Assembly: GCF_026015625.1 (NCBI RefSeq)
Contig: NZ_JAPDVG010000001.1
Span: 1,302,001-1,366,000 of the forward strand
DNA from: Segatella copri
GTDB lineage: Bacteria > Bacteroidota > Bacteroidia > Bacteroidales > Bacteroidaceae
Length of the DNA: 64,000 nt
Direction: 5' to 3'
This document shows positions 1-8,362 of this stretch, in pieces. How positions within the stretch are numbered: position 1 is the stretch's first letter; each line of letters starts with the position of its first letter. Made by a program: the position numbers and the translations under genes. Under the pieces are notes generated by a model that was given only the letters and a program-made list of their open reading frames with translations, was not told where the DNA came from and searched no databases.

Positions 1-112
1 TCCATCTTTCCGAAGATTGCAACCCTTTTTCTTTTATCCTTATCTAATGACTATCATCTATAGTCAACATCATAACGTGGCATTAATGAGAAAAGAAACA
101 AAAAATAAATTT

Positions 113-262
113 CTAATCTCTCAAGCACCCTACCGGCACAACATATACGCCGTCCTGCGGACGCTGGTAGGCATATTTACCGACACCAGTCAACACCATT
201 TTGAAAGAAGGAGACTTCATCTTATCGGTATCTATTTTACTTAATTCTTGCTTTATATTCTT
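113..262 (-). pseudogene. C-terminal remnant of an unidentified protein
   Basis: On the minus strand an open frame of about 49 codons follows an in-frame TGA (263-265) and ends at TAG (113-115). It reads like the end of a protein (..MKSPSFKMVLTGVGKYAY.. ..DGVYVVPVGCLRD), with ordinary codon use but no upstream body. My recollection is that similar tails end large ATPases of this group, but I cannot verify this. It is most likely a gene end left by a rearrangement; the overlapping plus-strand frame (17-244) has no gene-like features. Confidence 0.3.
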
Positions 263-358
263 TCATAAAATCTCATTTTTAATTCTTGATACAAAAATAA
301 CATATTTTGCTGAATATCAAGCAAATAAAACAGTTTAACCTTGTTATTTTCCTATTCC

Positions 359-443
359 GTTGTGGCAGTTGGCGCTTTTTCGTTGTGGCAGTTGACCCAA
401 TTCTGTTGTGGCAGTTGACCCAAATTTGTTGTGGCAGTTGGCG
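359..443. repeat. Four-copy 23-bp direct tandem repeat
   Basis: The core GTTGTGGCAGTTG(G/A)C starts at 359, 382, 405 and 428, exactly 23 bp apart. The outer copies read ..TTGGCG and the two inner ones ..TTGACCC. The array sits between two broken gene ends, and the AraC-type remnant begins only about 20 bp after it. Reiterated terminal repeats of this sort are known at ends of some insertion sequences (for example the IS21 family) and as binding-site arrays. Neither assignment is proven here. Confidence 0.7.
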
Positions 444-462
444 AAATTATTGCTTCTGATAC

Positions 463-627
463 ATGTTTTATCCTGTTTCATGGGCCATCACCGGCAACAT
501 AAAGAGCCGCAGCTACGGCACCTGCAGAGAAGTAGGCTTCAGCTATCCCAACCATTTCGCCCGCCTCTTCAAACAAAAGACGGGAATGTCTCCTAGTGCT
601 TTCAGAAAACAGCTGTTAAAAGAATAA
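463..627 (+). pseudogene. AraC-family regulator, C-terminal stub
   Basis: This frame encodes the last helix-turn-helix of an AraC/XylS activator, with the family signature GFSYPNHFARLFKQKTGMSP followed by SAFRKQLLKE and TAA at 625. The usual 100-residue double HTH and the whole effector domain are missing. Coding similarity starts around residue 10 (..ITGNIKSRSYGTCREV..), just after the tandem repeat, so an insertion or deletion has replaced the 5' part. The stub is convergent with the MATE gene, only 12 bp away. It probably has no function. Confidence 0.7.
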
Positions 628-638
628 TCATGCCTGTA

Positions 639-1994
639 TCAGGAAGCAACGATGGAATGACTGAACTTATGATGCTTGACCATCCAGCGGTATACAACCA
701 CACAGATGATAACAGAGAACAGCGAACCGAACCACGTCGTGATACCCATAGGATAGAGCGTATCCGGATACATCTCTGAGGCAAGATAAGCCAACGGAAT
801 TCTTACCAGGATGACCGACAGGAAATTATAAACAAAAGAGATGATGGAATAGCCGCAGGCTGTAAACAAGCCTGAGAAGCAGAAGTGAATGCCGGCAAAA
901 AGACAATCATAAATATATCCCTGCAGATAAACAGCTCCTTTTTCTACAACAACAGGATCATCGGTAAAGATACCCACTGCCACCTCCGGGAAAATCTCCC
1001 AAACGGCAATCATCAGCATGCCATAACCCAAGATGATGACAAGAGAACAGCGCAAAGTTTTAAGCACACGTTCTAAATTACCTGCACCATAGTTTTGGGA
1101 ACAGATGGCAGATACGGTAGACAGCATGGCAGAAGGAAGAATAAAAACCAGACCGATAAACTTCTCTACGATACCCACAGCACCGGCATCATACACACCT
1201 CGTCCATTGGCAATTACGGCAATGGCAAGAAAGCCCAACTGGATGAAACCATCCTGCATAGCTATCGGGAAGCCTATCTTCAGAATACTTTTTACCGTCT
1301 GACGGTTTGGACGGAAATCATGTCTGTGAACATCAAATACTTCTCGGTGACGCCTGATAGCAATGAGGGCTACTATCACACTGAACATCTGCGACAAGGT
1401 AGTACCCAATGCCGCACCTCGGGCTCCCCACCCCAGATATCCGATAAAGAAAAAGTCGAGAAGGATGTTCACCACACAGGCTACAGCAACGAAATACATC
1501 GGACTCTTCGAATCACCCAACCCACGAAAGATTGAAGCTATCACATTATATGCCATGATGAACGGAATGCCGATAAAGCATACCATGAGATAATCACGGG
1601 TACCTTCCACAGCCTCTGGTGGCGTATCCATCAATCGGACAATACCATCACGGCAACAAAGCAACACCAGCGCCAACAATATACTCAAGATAAAGAACAT
1701 GGTAGCAGTATTACCAATAACCCGGGAAGCCCGGCGCTGATCCTTTGCACCGATGGCATGAGCCGTATTCACAGTAGTACCCATAGCTAGACCGATGACT
1801 ACGCAAGTAACAAAATACATTACCTGCGCACCATTAGATACAGCCGTAGTACTATCTACATTACAATATCTACCTATCACGAAAAGATCGGCCAAACCAT
1901 AGAGAATCTGTAGGAAATAAGCCAGAATATAAGGTAACAAAAAGGTCGTGATATTCCCCCAAATGCTACCTTGTGTCAAGTCTGTTCTATTCAT
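639..1994 (-). CDS. MATE-family multidrug/cation antiporter
   Basis: An inner-membrane protein of about 451 residues made of a dozen hydrophobic segments. The start MNRTDLTQGSIWGNITTFLLPYI and the repeated two-half architecture are typical of NorM/DinF-type MATE exporters, which expel cationic drugs using a Na+ or H+ gradient. The frame can be extended three codons to a TTG, but that TTG lies inside a TATCTTTG promoter box, so the ATG at 1994 is the credible start. Only six bases separate the box from this ATG, implying a leaderless or nearly leaderless mRNA. The substrate cannot be read from the sequence. Confidence 0.9.
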   Translation of the reverse strand: MNRTDLTQGSIWGNITTFLLPYILAYFLQILYGLADLFVIGRYCNVDSTTAVSNGAQVMYFVTCVVIGLAMGTTVNTAHAIGAKDQRRASRVIGNTATMFFILSILLALVLLCCRDGIVRLMDTPPEAVEGTRDYLMVCFIGIPFIMAYNVIASIFRGLGDSKSPMYFVAVACVVNILLDFFFIGYLGWGARGAALGTTLSQMFSVIVALIAIRRHREVFDVHRHDFRPNRQTVKSILKIGFPIAMQDGFIQLGFLAIAVIANGRGVYDAGAVGIVEKFIGLVFILPSAMLSTVSAICSQNYGAGNLERVLKTLRCSLVIILGYGMLMIAVWEIFPEVAVGIFTDDPVVVEKGAVYLQGYIYDCLFAGIHFCFSGLFTACGYSIISFVYNFLSVILVRIPLAYLASEMYPDTLYPMGITTWFGSLFSVIICVVVYRWMVKHHKFSHSIVAS

Positions 1995-2000
1995 CGGTTG

Positions 2001-2008
2001 CAAAGATA
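2001..2008 (-). promoter_or_regulatory. -7 promoter box (TATCTTTG) of the MATE gene
   Basis: The minus strand reads TATCTTTG, the Bacteroidota -7 consensus TAnnTTTG, ending 6 nt before the ATG. Transcription should start at or within a few bases of the start codon. Confidence 0.65.
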
Positions 2009-2120
2009 CTATAAAAAACAGAAATAGCGAGACAATCTTACTTATTTTTTCTCAAATTCTGCAAATTTGTGATATATCACCAACATTCACGGAGCCGTGG
2101 TTACCTCATACCGGACATAC

Positions 2121-2165
2121 AAAAAAAAACTCCGAAGAATCAAGATTGATTCTTCGGAGTTTTTT
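2121..2165 (-). terminator. Rho-independent terminator after tRNA-Lys
   Basis: A perfect 14-bp stem (ACTCCGAAGAATCA, 2129-2142, with its complement 2147-2160) has a 4-nt loop and is flanked by A-runs on one side and T-runs on the other, so it can work in both directions. It lies directly 3' of the tRNA on the minus strand. Confidence 0.85.
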
Positions 2166-2166
2166 G

Positions 2167-2239
2167 TACACCCTTAGGGATTCGAACCCTAGACCCACTG
2201 ATTAAGAGTCAGTTGCTCTACCAACTGAGCTAAGGGTGC
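2167..2239 (-). tRNA. tRNA-Lys (anticodon CTT)
   Basis: A complete 73-nt cloverleaf. The acceptor stem GCACCCT pairs with AGGGTGT (first pair G-U), the D arm is GCTC/GAGC, and the anticodon stem ACTGA/TCAGT encloses the loop CTCTTAA with anticodon CTT. The T arm is TAGGG-TTCGAAT-CCCTA and the discriminator is A. CCA is not encoded. Transcription is followed at once by the 2121-2165 hairpin. Confidence 0.95.
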
Positions 2240-2367
2240 CTCTGCTAAAAGCTTTGTTTTCAAAAGCGAGTGCAAAGGTAATACATTTTTCTGAAACCAC
2301 CAAACTTTTATGGATATTTTTTGAAAAAATCTTTCATTTTATCCATTATGATTGGTTCATGGAAGCA

Positions 2368-3672
2368 TTATTCCTTCAGCCAACTACCTATCAGACTGAT
2401 GATTTCCTGTCTTATAGGCTCTGGGAACGACAAGATGCGAGTTTTGTGCGAACCGCCATGACACATATAAACATGCAGGTTCTTCTTGTTCTTGGTGAAA
2501 GGCAAGCCGTAAATGCCCGAAGCTCCCCATGGGTCGATATCACCATAAATATAAACCATCTTCGGATCATTCTTGGTCAGGAACTCTACCGTATGATTAT
2601 AGAGTGCTGGCGAGAACTTCACGTTTTCTGCCCCCTTTGGCACCATCAGTTTCTTCAGATAGCCCTTAGCTGTCTTGATACTGAGATATTTCTTGAATGG
2701 TTTGGTATAATAGCCGTAATAACCCAACTCCCGGGCTGCCTGCACATCAAATGAGGCTGTGGCATTATAGTTGGTGAAATAGTCTGGTTCACACATGTTG
2801 ATCCAGTAATCAAACACCGTCTTGTCATCTGCCTCTCTTGCAGGAATCTTGTTGATGTCTTCTCCCCACTGCCAGAAAGCAAAGGCGTATTCGAATACAG
2901 AGTAATCAAAAATCTCTGCCAGCGGAGCATTGAATACATATTTCTTATCGTTGCAATATTTCTCGAACATTGGCAGCAACGCAGCCTTTCGCTTGAAGAG
3001 GAGCAACTGGAAATCGAGCACCTTCTGTCGGTTTTCCTTGGTTGATACCTGATATTGCAGGAACTTCTCATGTCGTCCATCCTCCACACCCTTGTTGAGC
3101 GGAGCTACGTATGGCACAGAAATATCTACATCATCAGGGAAGTAAGAACGGTAGAACATCGTAGTCTGTCCACCCTTGCTGATGCCGGTAGCAATCCATT
3201 TTCCCTTGTACATCGCATGCAGGGTCTGGTTTACATGATGCAGATCATAGAGCGAATTCTCAACGGTAAGATAATCCCAGTTGCAAGGACTAGGCATCGA
3301 CTTGTCGAAATAACGGTACTCTACGGTAATGATATTCGTATCGAAGAGTTTGGAAAGTTCTTCAATATATCCTTCACGCAGCGCATAGTTGGCATTATAT
3401 CCTTCTGTCACGAGCACGGTAGGACGGTCGAATCCTCTATGGCAGAGCACCACCCTCTGTTCGAAATAGCCCTTGGATGCATCCTTGGCATCGAGCTGTT
3501 GCTTGATAAAGAACACATACTTTTCCGGGAAATGCGTACTTTTCAGCGTTTCCACGTTACTTACTCCAGGCAATGCAGCCAGTTGCTTACCAGCCACGCC
3601 CAGTTCTGCCGCCAGCATCTGCAAAGGCAGGATGAAGAGCAGCAGCATCAATTTCAAAAATCTCAGTTTCAT
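2368..3672 (-). CDS. Secreted S37/PS-10 family serine peptidase
   Basis: The protein has 434 residues, with an N-terminal signal peptide (MKLRFLKLMLLLFILPLQML, cleavage near AA-E) and an alpha/beta-hydrolase type peptidase domain. The nucleophile elbow G-I-S-K-G is at residues 163-167 (Ser165), with a late Asp region (YGDIDPWGASG) and His (CHGGSHK). This arrangement and length fit the PS-10/S37 family, related to S28 prolyl tri-/aminopeptidases. It is probably a periplasmic or lipid-anchored peptidase that trims peptides for uptake. The gene is monocistronic, preceded by an AGAGAGA purine stretch, and lies downstream of the patatin gene in the same direction (72 bp apart). Confidence 0.85.
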   Translation of the reverse strand: MKLRFLKLMLLLFILPLQMLAAELGVAGKQLAALPGVSNVETLKSTHFPEKYVFFIKQQLDAKDASKGYFEQRVVLCHRGFDRPTVLVTEGYNANYALREGYIEELSKLFDTNIITVEYRYFDKSMPSPCNWDYLTVENSLYDLHHVNQTLHAMYKGKWIATGISKGGQTTMFYRSYFPDDVDISVPYVAPLNKGVEDGRHEKFLQYQVSTKENRQKVLDFQLLLFKRKAALLPMFEKYCNDKKYVFNAPLAEIFDYSVFEYAFAFWQWGEDINKIPAREADDKTVFDYWINMCEPDYFTNYNATASFDVQAARELGYYGYYTKPFKKYLSIKTAKGYLKKLMVPKGAENVKFSPALYNHTVEFLTKNDPKMVYIYGDIDPWGASGIYGLPFTKNKKNLHVYMCHGGSHKTRILSFPEPIRQEIISLIGSWLKE

Positions 3673-3744
3673 CTGATTCTCTCTTTTTATTTATTATATT
3701 CTAAAATTCAAGATTGCAAAATACATTCTATATGTTTTCTAAAA

Positions 3745-5982
3745 TCAGAACAAGAATCCTGCATTGATATAGAATCCTACATTCTTACCCAAGCTAGAAT
3801 AATTAGCCTGAATGCTTACCGGACCCAATACGAAATCATAGGATGCTCTCAAGGCTCCTCCCCACAAATCATCACCGATGAGAATATGGGAAAACTTGCG
3901 GGCTTCCTTGCCATACTCTCCCAGAGCGGTAAGATAGAACTTTCCTTTCACCCGATAGCGGAAACCAAGCTGACCTGTCACCACATTGCGCTCCAGCAGA
4001 TGAACATGCTGCGCACTCTCCCATGCCACTTGCCAAGGCAGATAGTAACCGTCAGCTACTCCACCTGCATAATTCTGATAAATGGCTGGTACGGAACTGC
4101 CAAACAAGAAGCGGCTCTTGAGCTTAGGAAGCAGATAGAATCTGGAATTGAGACGTACGGCACATTCTCCTTGAAAAACAGCTTCACCGAAAGGATTACC
4201 ATCAGCATAATGTATTCCATCATCCGTATGCAGAATGCCCTGAACCTGAATGCGGCTACCACGGGTCGGGAAATAGCGGCGGTCGTAAGTATCCATCACA
4301 ACAGATGCAAAGTAGTTCAGAAAATGGTCTGACGAACGTGTCTGTATGCTTCCGTCGCGTTCGAACATATCAGAATGATAATGATAATAATCAAACTGCA
4401 CTCCCGATTTCAATCTGAAATTACCGATATCGCGGGTATAGAATCCAGCGAAAGAATGCGAAAGAAACTCCAGGGCATCCAACTTATGCTTATCAGCATA
4501 AAGGTCGAAATCATAATGAGCCATACGATAGGAAATGCCAATTTTCGCTCCGAAAAGGTTGCCATAGGCATATTTCATTTCCAGATATGGATTACGGGAA
4601 ATGCGTCCTGTAAAGGCATAATGATGACGGGTAGAAAACTGCTGGTTATTGGATATCTGAGCTATGACGCTCGCCAGATCCTGCGTATCAAAACGTGCAC
4701 CTACACTGATTCTTCTGGATTCGTTGGGTTCCAGCATGAATACCAGGTCATAAGGTTCCTCGTTAGACTGTCTGTATTCTACACGCGAAAAGATATTCAG
4801 TCCCCTGAGCATAGCAAGTGTGCCATCTATCTCCTCAGGACTGACTTCCGAATTCTCCCGTAAAGCAATTTTCTTTCTAATCCACTTTTCCTCCTCTCCG
4901 CTGATGCCTTCTATCCGGATGCTTCCTATATGATAAGCTTCCGTCTGAGAAGGTTTCGGCTGTTTGAGGCGTTTATCCTGTAATGTATCATCAGAGGCTA
5001 CAGAATCACAAGCATCAGCATAGATATACTTTCTCAGAGCTATCAGCTCATCCCATTTCTGGCGGGCAGCCTGTTCTCCCCGCTGTATCATGGTATCAAT
5101 GGCTTCAGACTGGAAGCTGGCTGCCGAATAACCTTTCAGAGAAGGATTGATATAAAGATCGGCTTCAGCCATATTCTTCCGGTATTTGTTCTGCCCCATC
5201 ATACTTATGAGCTGTTCAACAACAGAAGAAGCCGATTTCAGTTCTTCCTTCTTCTTCCAACCGGTACTCAAATCTACACAGATAATCACATCCGCTCCCA
5301 TTTCCTTTGCCACATCAACCGGCAGATTGTTCAAGGCGCCTCCATCCACCAGCATCTTCCCTTTCCATTCTACCGGAGCAAACACGCCCGGTATCGACAT
5401 GCTGGCACGCATCGCCAATGGCAACGAGCCCGATGAAAACACGACCTCCTTGCCTTCTACCAGATCTACCGCCACGCAACGGTAAGGAATAGGCAGGTTG
5501 GAGAAATCATCCACCTGATGATACCCCACGGTAAGTTTAGAGAAAAGGTTAAAGATATTCTGCCCCTTCACATAACCGGTTGGCAACGAGACCTTTCTCT
5601 CTTTGGAAAGAGGAATATGAACGATATATTTCTCCCTTTCTTCTTTAGAAAGAAAAGTCTCCGATTCACGTTTCACCTGGTCGCTCAAAAGGAAAAGCCA
5701 GTTCTGGTTACGGTAGAGGCTATCAATATCAGCAGCATCGTAGCCGATGGCATAGAGTCCGCCCACGATGGCACCGATACTGGTTCCGGCAATATAATCT
5801 ACAGGAATATCAGCCTCTTCCAGCACCTTGAGCACACCTACTTCAGCCGCGCCCTTGGCACCACCTCCACCCAACACGAGCCCCACCTTCTTGCGTGGCT
5901 GCTGGGCTTGCAGAGGAGTATATGCAAAGAAGAAGCAGAATAAAACCAAAAAACATAATATCTTATCTCGATGTACCATCAT
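3745..5982 (-). CDS. Patatin-like phospholipase with POTRA and outer-membrane barrel
   Basis: From the ATG at 5982 (AAGGAG located 6 nt upstream) the protein has 745 residues. A signal peptide is followed by a patatin domain: oxyanion loop GGGGAKG (38-44), nucleophile G-T-S-I-G with Ser68, and the catalytic Asp in DGG (Asp213). A POTRA-like segment follows (about 340-420) and then a BamA/Omp85-like 16-strand barrel ending in ..GFLF. The family (PlpD-like, RssA/NTE relatives) cleaves phospholipids, and the barrel puts the enzyme in or across the outer membrane. The longer frame to 6039 would place 19 residues before the ribosome-binding site and is rejected. Confidence 0.9.
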   Translation of the reverse strand: MMVHRDKILCFLVLFCFFFAYTPLQAQQPRKKVGLVLGGGGAKGAAEVGVLKVLEEADIPVDYIAGTSIGAIVGGLYAIGYDAADIDSLYRNQNWLFLLSDQVKRESETFLSKEEREKYIVHIPLSKERKVSLPTGYVKGQNIFNLFSKLTVGYHQVDDFSNLPIPYRCVAVDLVEGKEVVFSSGSLPLAMRASMSIPGVFAPVEWKGKMLVDGGALNNLPVDVAKEMGADVIICVDLSTGWKKKEELKSASSVVEQLISMMGQNKYRKNMAEADLYINPSLKGYSAASFQSEAIDTMIQRGEQAARQKWDELIALRKYIYADACDSVASDDTLQDKRLKQPKPSQTEAYHIGSIRIEGISGEEEKWIRKKIALRENSEVSPEEIDGTLAMLRGLNIFSRVEYRQSNEEPYDLVFMLEPNESRRISVGARFDTQDLASVIAQISNNQQFSTRHHYAFTGRISRNPYLEMKYAYGNLFGAKIGISYRMAHYDFDLYADKHKLDALEFLSHSFAGFYTRDIGNFRLKSGVQFDYYHYHSDMFERDGSIQTRSSDHFLNYFASVVMDTYDRRYFPTRGSRIQVQGILHTDDGIHYADGNPFGEAVFQGECAVRLNSRFYLLPKLKSRFLFGSSVPAIYQNYAGGVADGYYLPWQVAWESAQHVHLLERNVVTGQLGFRYRVKGKFYLTALGEYGKEARKFSHILIGDDLWGGALRASYDFVLGPVSIQANYSSLGKNVGFYINAGFLF

Positions 5983-6008
5983 ATTGCTCCTTATTAAAAT
6001 GAATAACT

Positions 6009-6160
6009 GACACGGCAAATACTCTTCACTCTTCACCAACCCCTCTGAAATACCGATAAACAGGGCGGTTGGCGAAGGTGAAGAGTTCTCTGAAACTCTT
6101 CACCAACTCTTCACCACTCTTCACCTAAATACTTTTTCAAGAATCCGACAGAAAAGAGAA
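6009..6160. repeat. Dispersed GGTGAAGAG-rich repeat, copy 1
   Basis: A block of about 150 bp full of CTCTTCACC and its complement GGTGAAGAG, including CCGATAAACAGGGCGGTTGG. It recurs almost intact at 14540-14695 and partly at 16502-16656. The motifs form nested inverted repeats. This copy replaces the body of an antitoxin gene copy (see 6121-6183). Confidence 0.8.
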
Positions 6161-6183
6161 GAATGATATTTCTTTTCCTCCAT
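6121..6183 (-). pseudogene. Antitoxin stub (first seven codons only)
   Basis: An ATG at 6183, with the same upstream bases as the two antitoxin genes (6812-6834 and 8220-8233), starts MEEKKYH and then runs into the dispersed repeat, giving a meaningless 20-residue frame. It is a third, truncated copy of the antitoxin 5' end. Confidence 0.55.
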
Positions 6184-6212
6184 ATTTCTTTTGTTTTTAA
6201 AGTTATATAAAA

Positions 6213-6536
6213 TCACTTGTATTTTGAGACAGAGAACCTTTTTGGATTCTGTCTCATATCCCAAATGTCAACAATATGCACCACATCCAAGGATTCATCA
6301 TAATAATAAACCAACTTGAAATTACGCATAAAATTAGCACCCCGAAGCAAATAGCTAAACTTTGGTGCACCAAGAAAAGGGGGCTTACCTTCAGGATATT
6401 TTCTCAGGAAGTTCTGGATTTTCATCAGTTCCTCTTTCCATCTTCGAGCTGTTTTCTTACCAAAATTCTCATAAGCATCGATAATATACTGGCGTTCCTT
6501 TTCTTCATACAGTTTGTGAACAACTATTTCAGCCAT
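6213..6536 (-). CDS. RelE/ParE-family toxin
   Basis: The product has 107 residues. It has the ParE/RelE pattern: helices rich in charged residues at the N-terminus (ARRWKEELMKIQNFLRK), then a beta-sheet core with LLRGANFMRNFKLVYYYDE and the end VHIVDIWDMRQNPKRF. Members either cleave mRNA on the ribosome (RelE) or poison gyrase (ParE); the sequence alone does not decide. The start overlaps the end of the upstream antitoxin gene by 13 bp, a typical toxin-antitoxin arrangement. The target is unknown. Confidence 0.8.
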   Translation of the reverse strand: MAEIVVHKLYEEKERQYIIDAYENFGKKTARRWKEELMKIQNFLRKYPEGKPPFLGAPKFSYLLRGANFMRNFKLVYYYDESLDVVHIVDIWDMRQNPKRFSVSKYK

Positions 6537-6811
6537 GGGAATTCCTCATATAAACGTTCGTTAAAGGCATCAACAGATTCCCATTTAGAAGGATCATCCT
6601 TAATGGTTTCACAATAATCGATACTATCCAAAAGACCCTCATAACTAAAATGATTTTTAAGAACAGGTATTTCATCTTCCTGCTCTATCCCAGAATCAAT
6701 CACATGATGAGACACAGACTCTGATGCAACAGATGCATAAGCAGGCGATGGCTCGCAGACCTTATCCCCTGCTACCTTAGATTCATCGATATGATATTTC
6801 CTTTCCTCCAT
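6524..6811 (-). CDS. Probable antitoxin of the RelE/ParE pair
   Basis: A small acidic protein (95 residues) directly upstream of, and overlapping, the toxin gene. The N-terminus (MEERKYHIDESKVAGDKVCE) is shared with the gene at 7950-8219, while the C-terminal half, probably the toxin-binding part, differs (..SKWESVDAFNERLYEEFPWL). No classical DNA-binding fold is evident. Its antitoxin role is inferred from position, size and charge. The promoter region is also duplicated at 8220-8342. Confidence 0.65.
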   Translation of the reverse strand: MEERKYHIDESKVAGDKVCEPSPAYASVASESVSHHVIDSGIEQEDEIPVLKNHFSYEGLLDSIDYCETIKDDPSKWESVDAFNERLYEEFPWLK

Positions 6812-6948
6812 ATTTCTTTTGTTTTTAAAGTTCCACGTTACTTATTGGTGCAAAAGTACGAAGAAAGATTGGTATTCGCAAGAAAAATACTATAAAATTG
6901 CGGAGAACACTGAAATTTAACGGATTATGCGGATTAAGTTGGATAAAA
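6812..6948 (-). repeat. Duplicated upstream region of antitoxin gene (copy A)
   Basis: This stretch is almost identical to 8220-8342 (TTATTGGTGCAAAA, ACGAAGAAAGATTGG, TATTCGCAAGAAAAATACTA). The similarity continues into the first 28 codons of both genes, so each direct repeat totals about 215-230 bp and the pair flanks the gene at 7080-7814. Confidence 0.8.
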
Positions 6949-6981
6949 AACGACCCGGTATATTTTTTTCTTCTTAAAATC

Positions 6982-7012
6982 TTTGGAGTATCAATAATTA
7001 TCTGTATCTTTG
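6982..7012 (+). promoter_or_regulatory. Promoter of the 7080 gene
   Basis: TTTG (6982-6985) and TATCTTTG (7005-7012) are separated by 19 bp, a full Bacteroidota sigma-ABfr type promoter. The 40 bp around it recur base for base in front of the PIN toxin-antitoxin operon (13760-13790). A leader of about 65 nt with an imperfect hairpin (AGCCGAGCCT / AGGCTGAGCT then T6) follows and could attenuate transcription. Confidence 0.75.
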
Positions 7013-7079
7013 CAGCGTTAGTTCCAGCCGAGCCTCTTGACAAAGCTTAAATAGGCTGAGCTTTTTTCATTTATAAATT

Positions 7080-7814
7080 ATGACTATGAGTAAGGTAAAC
7101 TTCTATGATATATATATTCATTTCAATGATGATATAATGCTGGAGCCATCCTTTTCCGTCAACTATAAGGATGAGAGCGCATCATATAATTTCAAGAAAT
7201 TAAAGTTTGATTATGCATTTATTCCCAAGGATCAACAACGTCTGGTGAATTATTGGGCACACCTTCATCAGCGTGAGCTGATGGACCACTATCACTATAT
7301 CAAAAAAGTGAAACCCCTTGCCAAAATTGAGAATTTAAGCAAGATAAGGGAAATCCACATAAAGCCATTAGATACAAAAGACAAACTGGGAATCATATTT
7401 GTATGGTATCAGGAGGATTACAAGCTGATTATCTGGTTTAGCAATATGGAACGTAAACTTATAGACATCAAGAAACTCATGCTTTCTGATGAAGAAAAGT
7501 TCAAGCGTTTTTATGACATAGATTACTACGAAAGCTACAAAGTAAATCCATATAGCATAATATGGGATACAGAAATCAAACTGACTGCAAAAGAACTCTA
7601 TAACATCGCTGAGCCACTTCCGAACAACGTAGATTTCAAGGAATTGGACAAAGGAATCTTGGATGAGATTGCCGAAGAGCAAGAAAGATTAAAACGGGAG
7701 AACCATTCTTTCACCTCAGACGTAGGATCCTGCTTTTGGGGCTGTCTCGCCTTTCCTATCACACTTCCTGCACGCATCCTCTGGTTTATTTTGAGAAAAG
7801 CTAGAATTCGCTAG
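7080..7814 (+). CDS. Uncharacterised protein, C-terminal hydrophobic segment
   Basis: I do not recognise this 244-residue protein. The body is soluble-looking, rich in Lys, Asp, Tyr and Trp, with segments such as GIIFVWYQEDYKLIIWFSNM, and ends in one hydrophobic stretch (CFWGCLAFPITLPARILWF) followed by a basic tail, suggesting a tail anchor or membrane association. It lies between the two direct repeats that carry antitoxin 5' ends and uses the same promoter module as the PIN toxin-antitoxin operon. An accessory or defence role is possible but unproven. A second ATG at 7086 is an alternative start. Confidence 0.7.
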   Translation: MTMSKVNFYDIYIHFNDDIMLEPSFSVNYKDESASYNFKKLKFDYAFIPKDQQRLVNYWAHLHQRELMDHYHYIKKVKPLAKIENLSKIREIHIKPLDTKDKLGIIFVWYQEDYKLIIWFSNMERKLIDIKKLMLSDEEKFKRFYDIDYYESYKVNPYSIIWDTEIKLTAKELYNIAEPLPNNVDFKELDKGILDEIAEEQERLKRENHSFTSDVGSCFWGCLAFPITLPARILWFILRKARIR

Positions 7815-7833
7815 ATTGCAATACTTATTCCTA

Positions 7834-7878
7834 CCCAATACACTTTGGCTAACGTTCAAAGTGTATTGGGCAGTTTTT
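7834..7878 (+). terminator. Rho-independent terminator
   Basis: A perfect 14-bp stem CCCAATACACTTTG (7834-7847) pairs with 7857-7870 across a 9-nt loop and is followed by CAGTTTTTT. It ends the 7080 transcript. Confidence 0.85.
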
Positions 7879-7949
7879 TATATTACCGAAAATCATAAAA
7901 TCTATTTTTTGAAATTCTGCAAGAAAAAGCCTTTCAACTTTTATTTCTA

Positions 7950-8219
7950 CTATTTCCATCCCGGTATTGCCTTTCGCATCTGCTCTTCAAATTCATCTAT
8001 GGAAATCCAATAGTCAGGATCATCCAAGTATTTCTCTACCTCTTCACAATGCTCCATCACCTGCTCCAGCGAGCGCCCCATAGGATAGGAATCGGTATCA
8101 TAAGCCTCATCCCATGATACGGATGATGCTGATGTTGCCGAACGATAAGCAGGTGATGGCTCACAAACCTTATCCCCCGCAATCTCCGATTCATCGATAT
8201 GATATTTCTTTTCCTCCAT
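7950..8219 (-). CDS. Orphan paralogue of the antitoxin
   Basis: Starting at the ATG at 8219 this gives an 89-residue acidic protein. Its first 25 residues match the antitoxin at 6524-6811 (MEEKKYHIDESEIAGDKVCE), and its C-terminal part is distinct (..YWISIDEFEEQMRKAIPGW). The longer frame reaching 8387 translates the duplicated promoter region and is rejected. No toxin gene follows: a terminator for the opposite gene lies within 75 bp. It may neutralise a toxin elsewhere or be a relic of duplication. Confidence 0.65.
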   Translation of the reverse strand: MEEKKYHIDESEIAGDKVCEPSPAYRSATSASSVSWDEAYDTDSYPMGRSLEQVMEHCEEVEKYLDDPDYWISIDEFEEQMRKAIPGWK

Positions 8220-8342
8220 ATTTCTTTCGCTTTTAAATTCTACATTGCTTATTGGTGCAAAAATACGAAGAAAGATTGGTATTCGCAAGAAAAATACTAG
8301 AAAATTGCAGAGAAAGCTGAAATATAATGGATTATGCAGATA
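8220..8342 (-). repeat. Duplicated upstream region of antitoxin gene (copy B)
   Basis: Partner of 6812-6948 with only scattered substitutions. It is likely the promoter region of the orphan antitoxin gene. Confidence 0.8.
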
Positions 8343-8362
8343 AATTCCCCACGCAAAGAACA

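Noticed and set aside
17..244. Possible 75-residue protein on the plus strand
   Set aside because: No ribosome-binding site, odd composition, and it overlaps a more gene-like minus-strand fragment.
3055..4332. 425-residue plus-strand open frame
   Set aside because: It is antisense to two clear genes (the S37-type peptidase and the patatin-barrel) and has no motif of its own.
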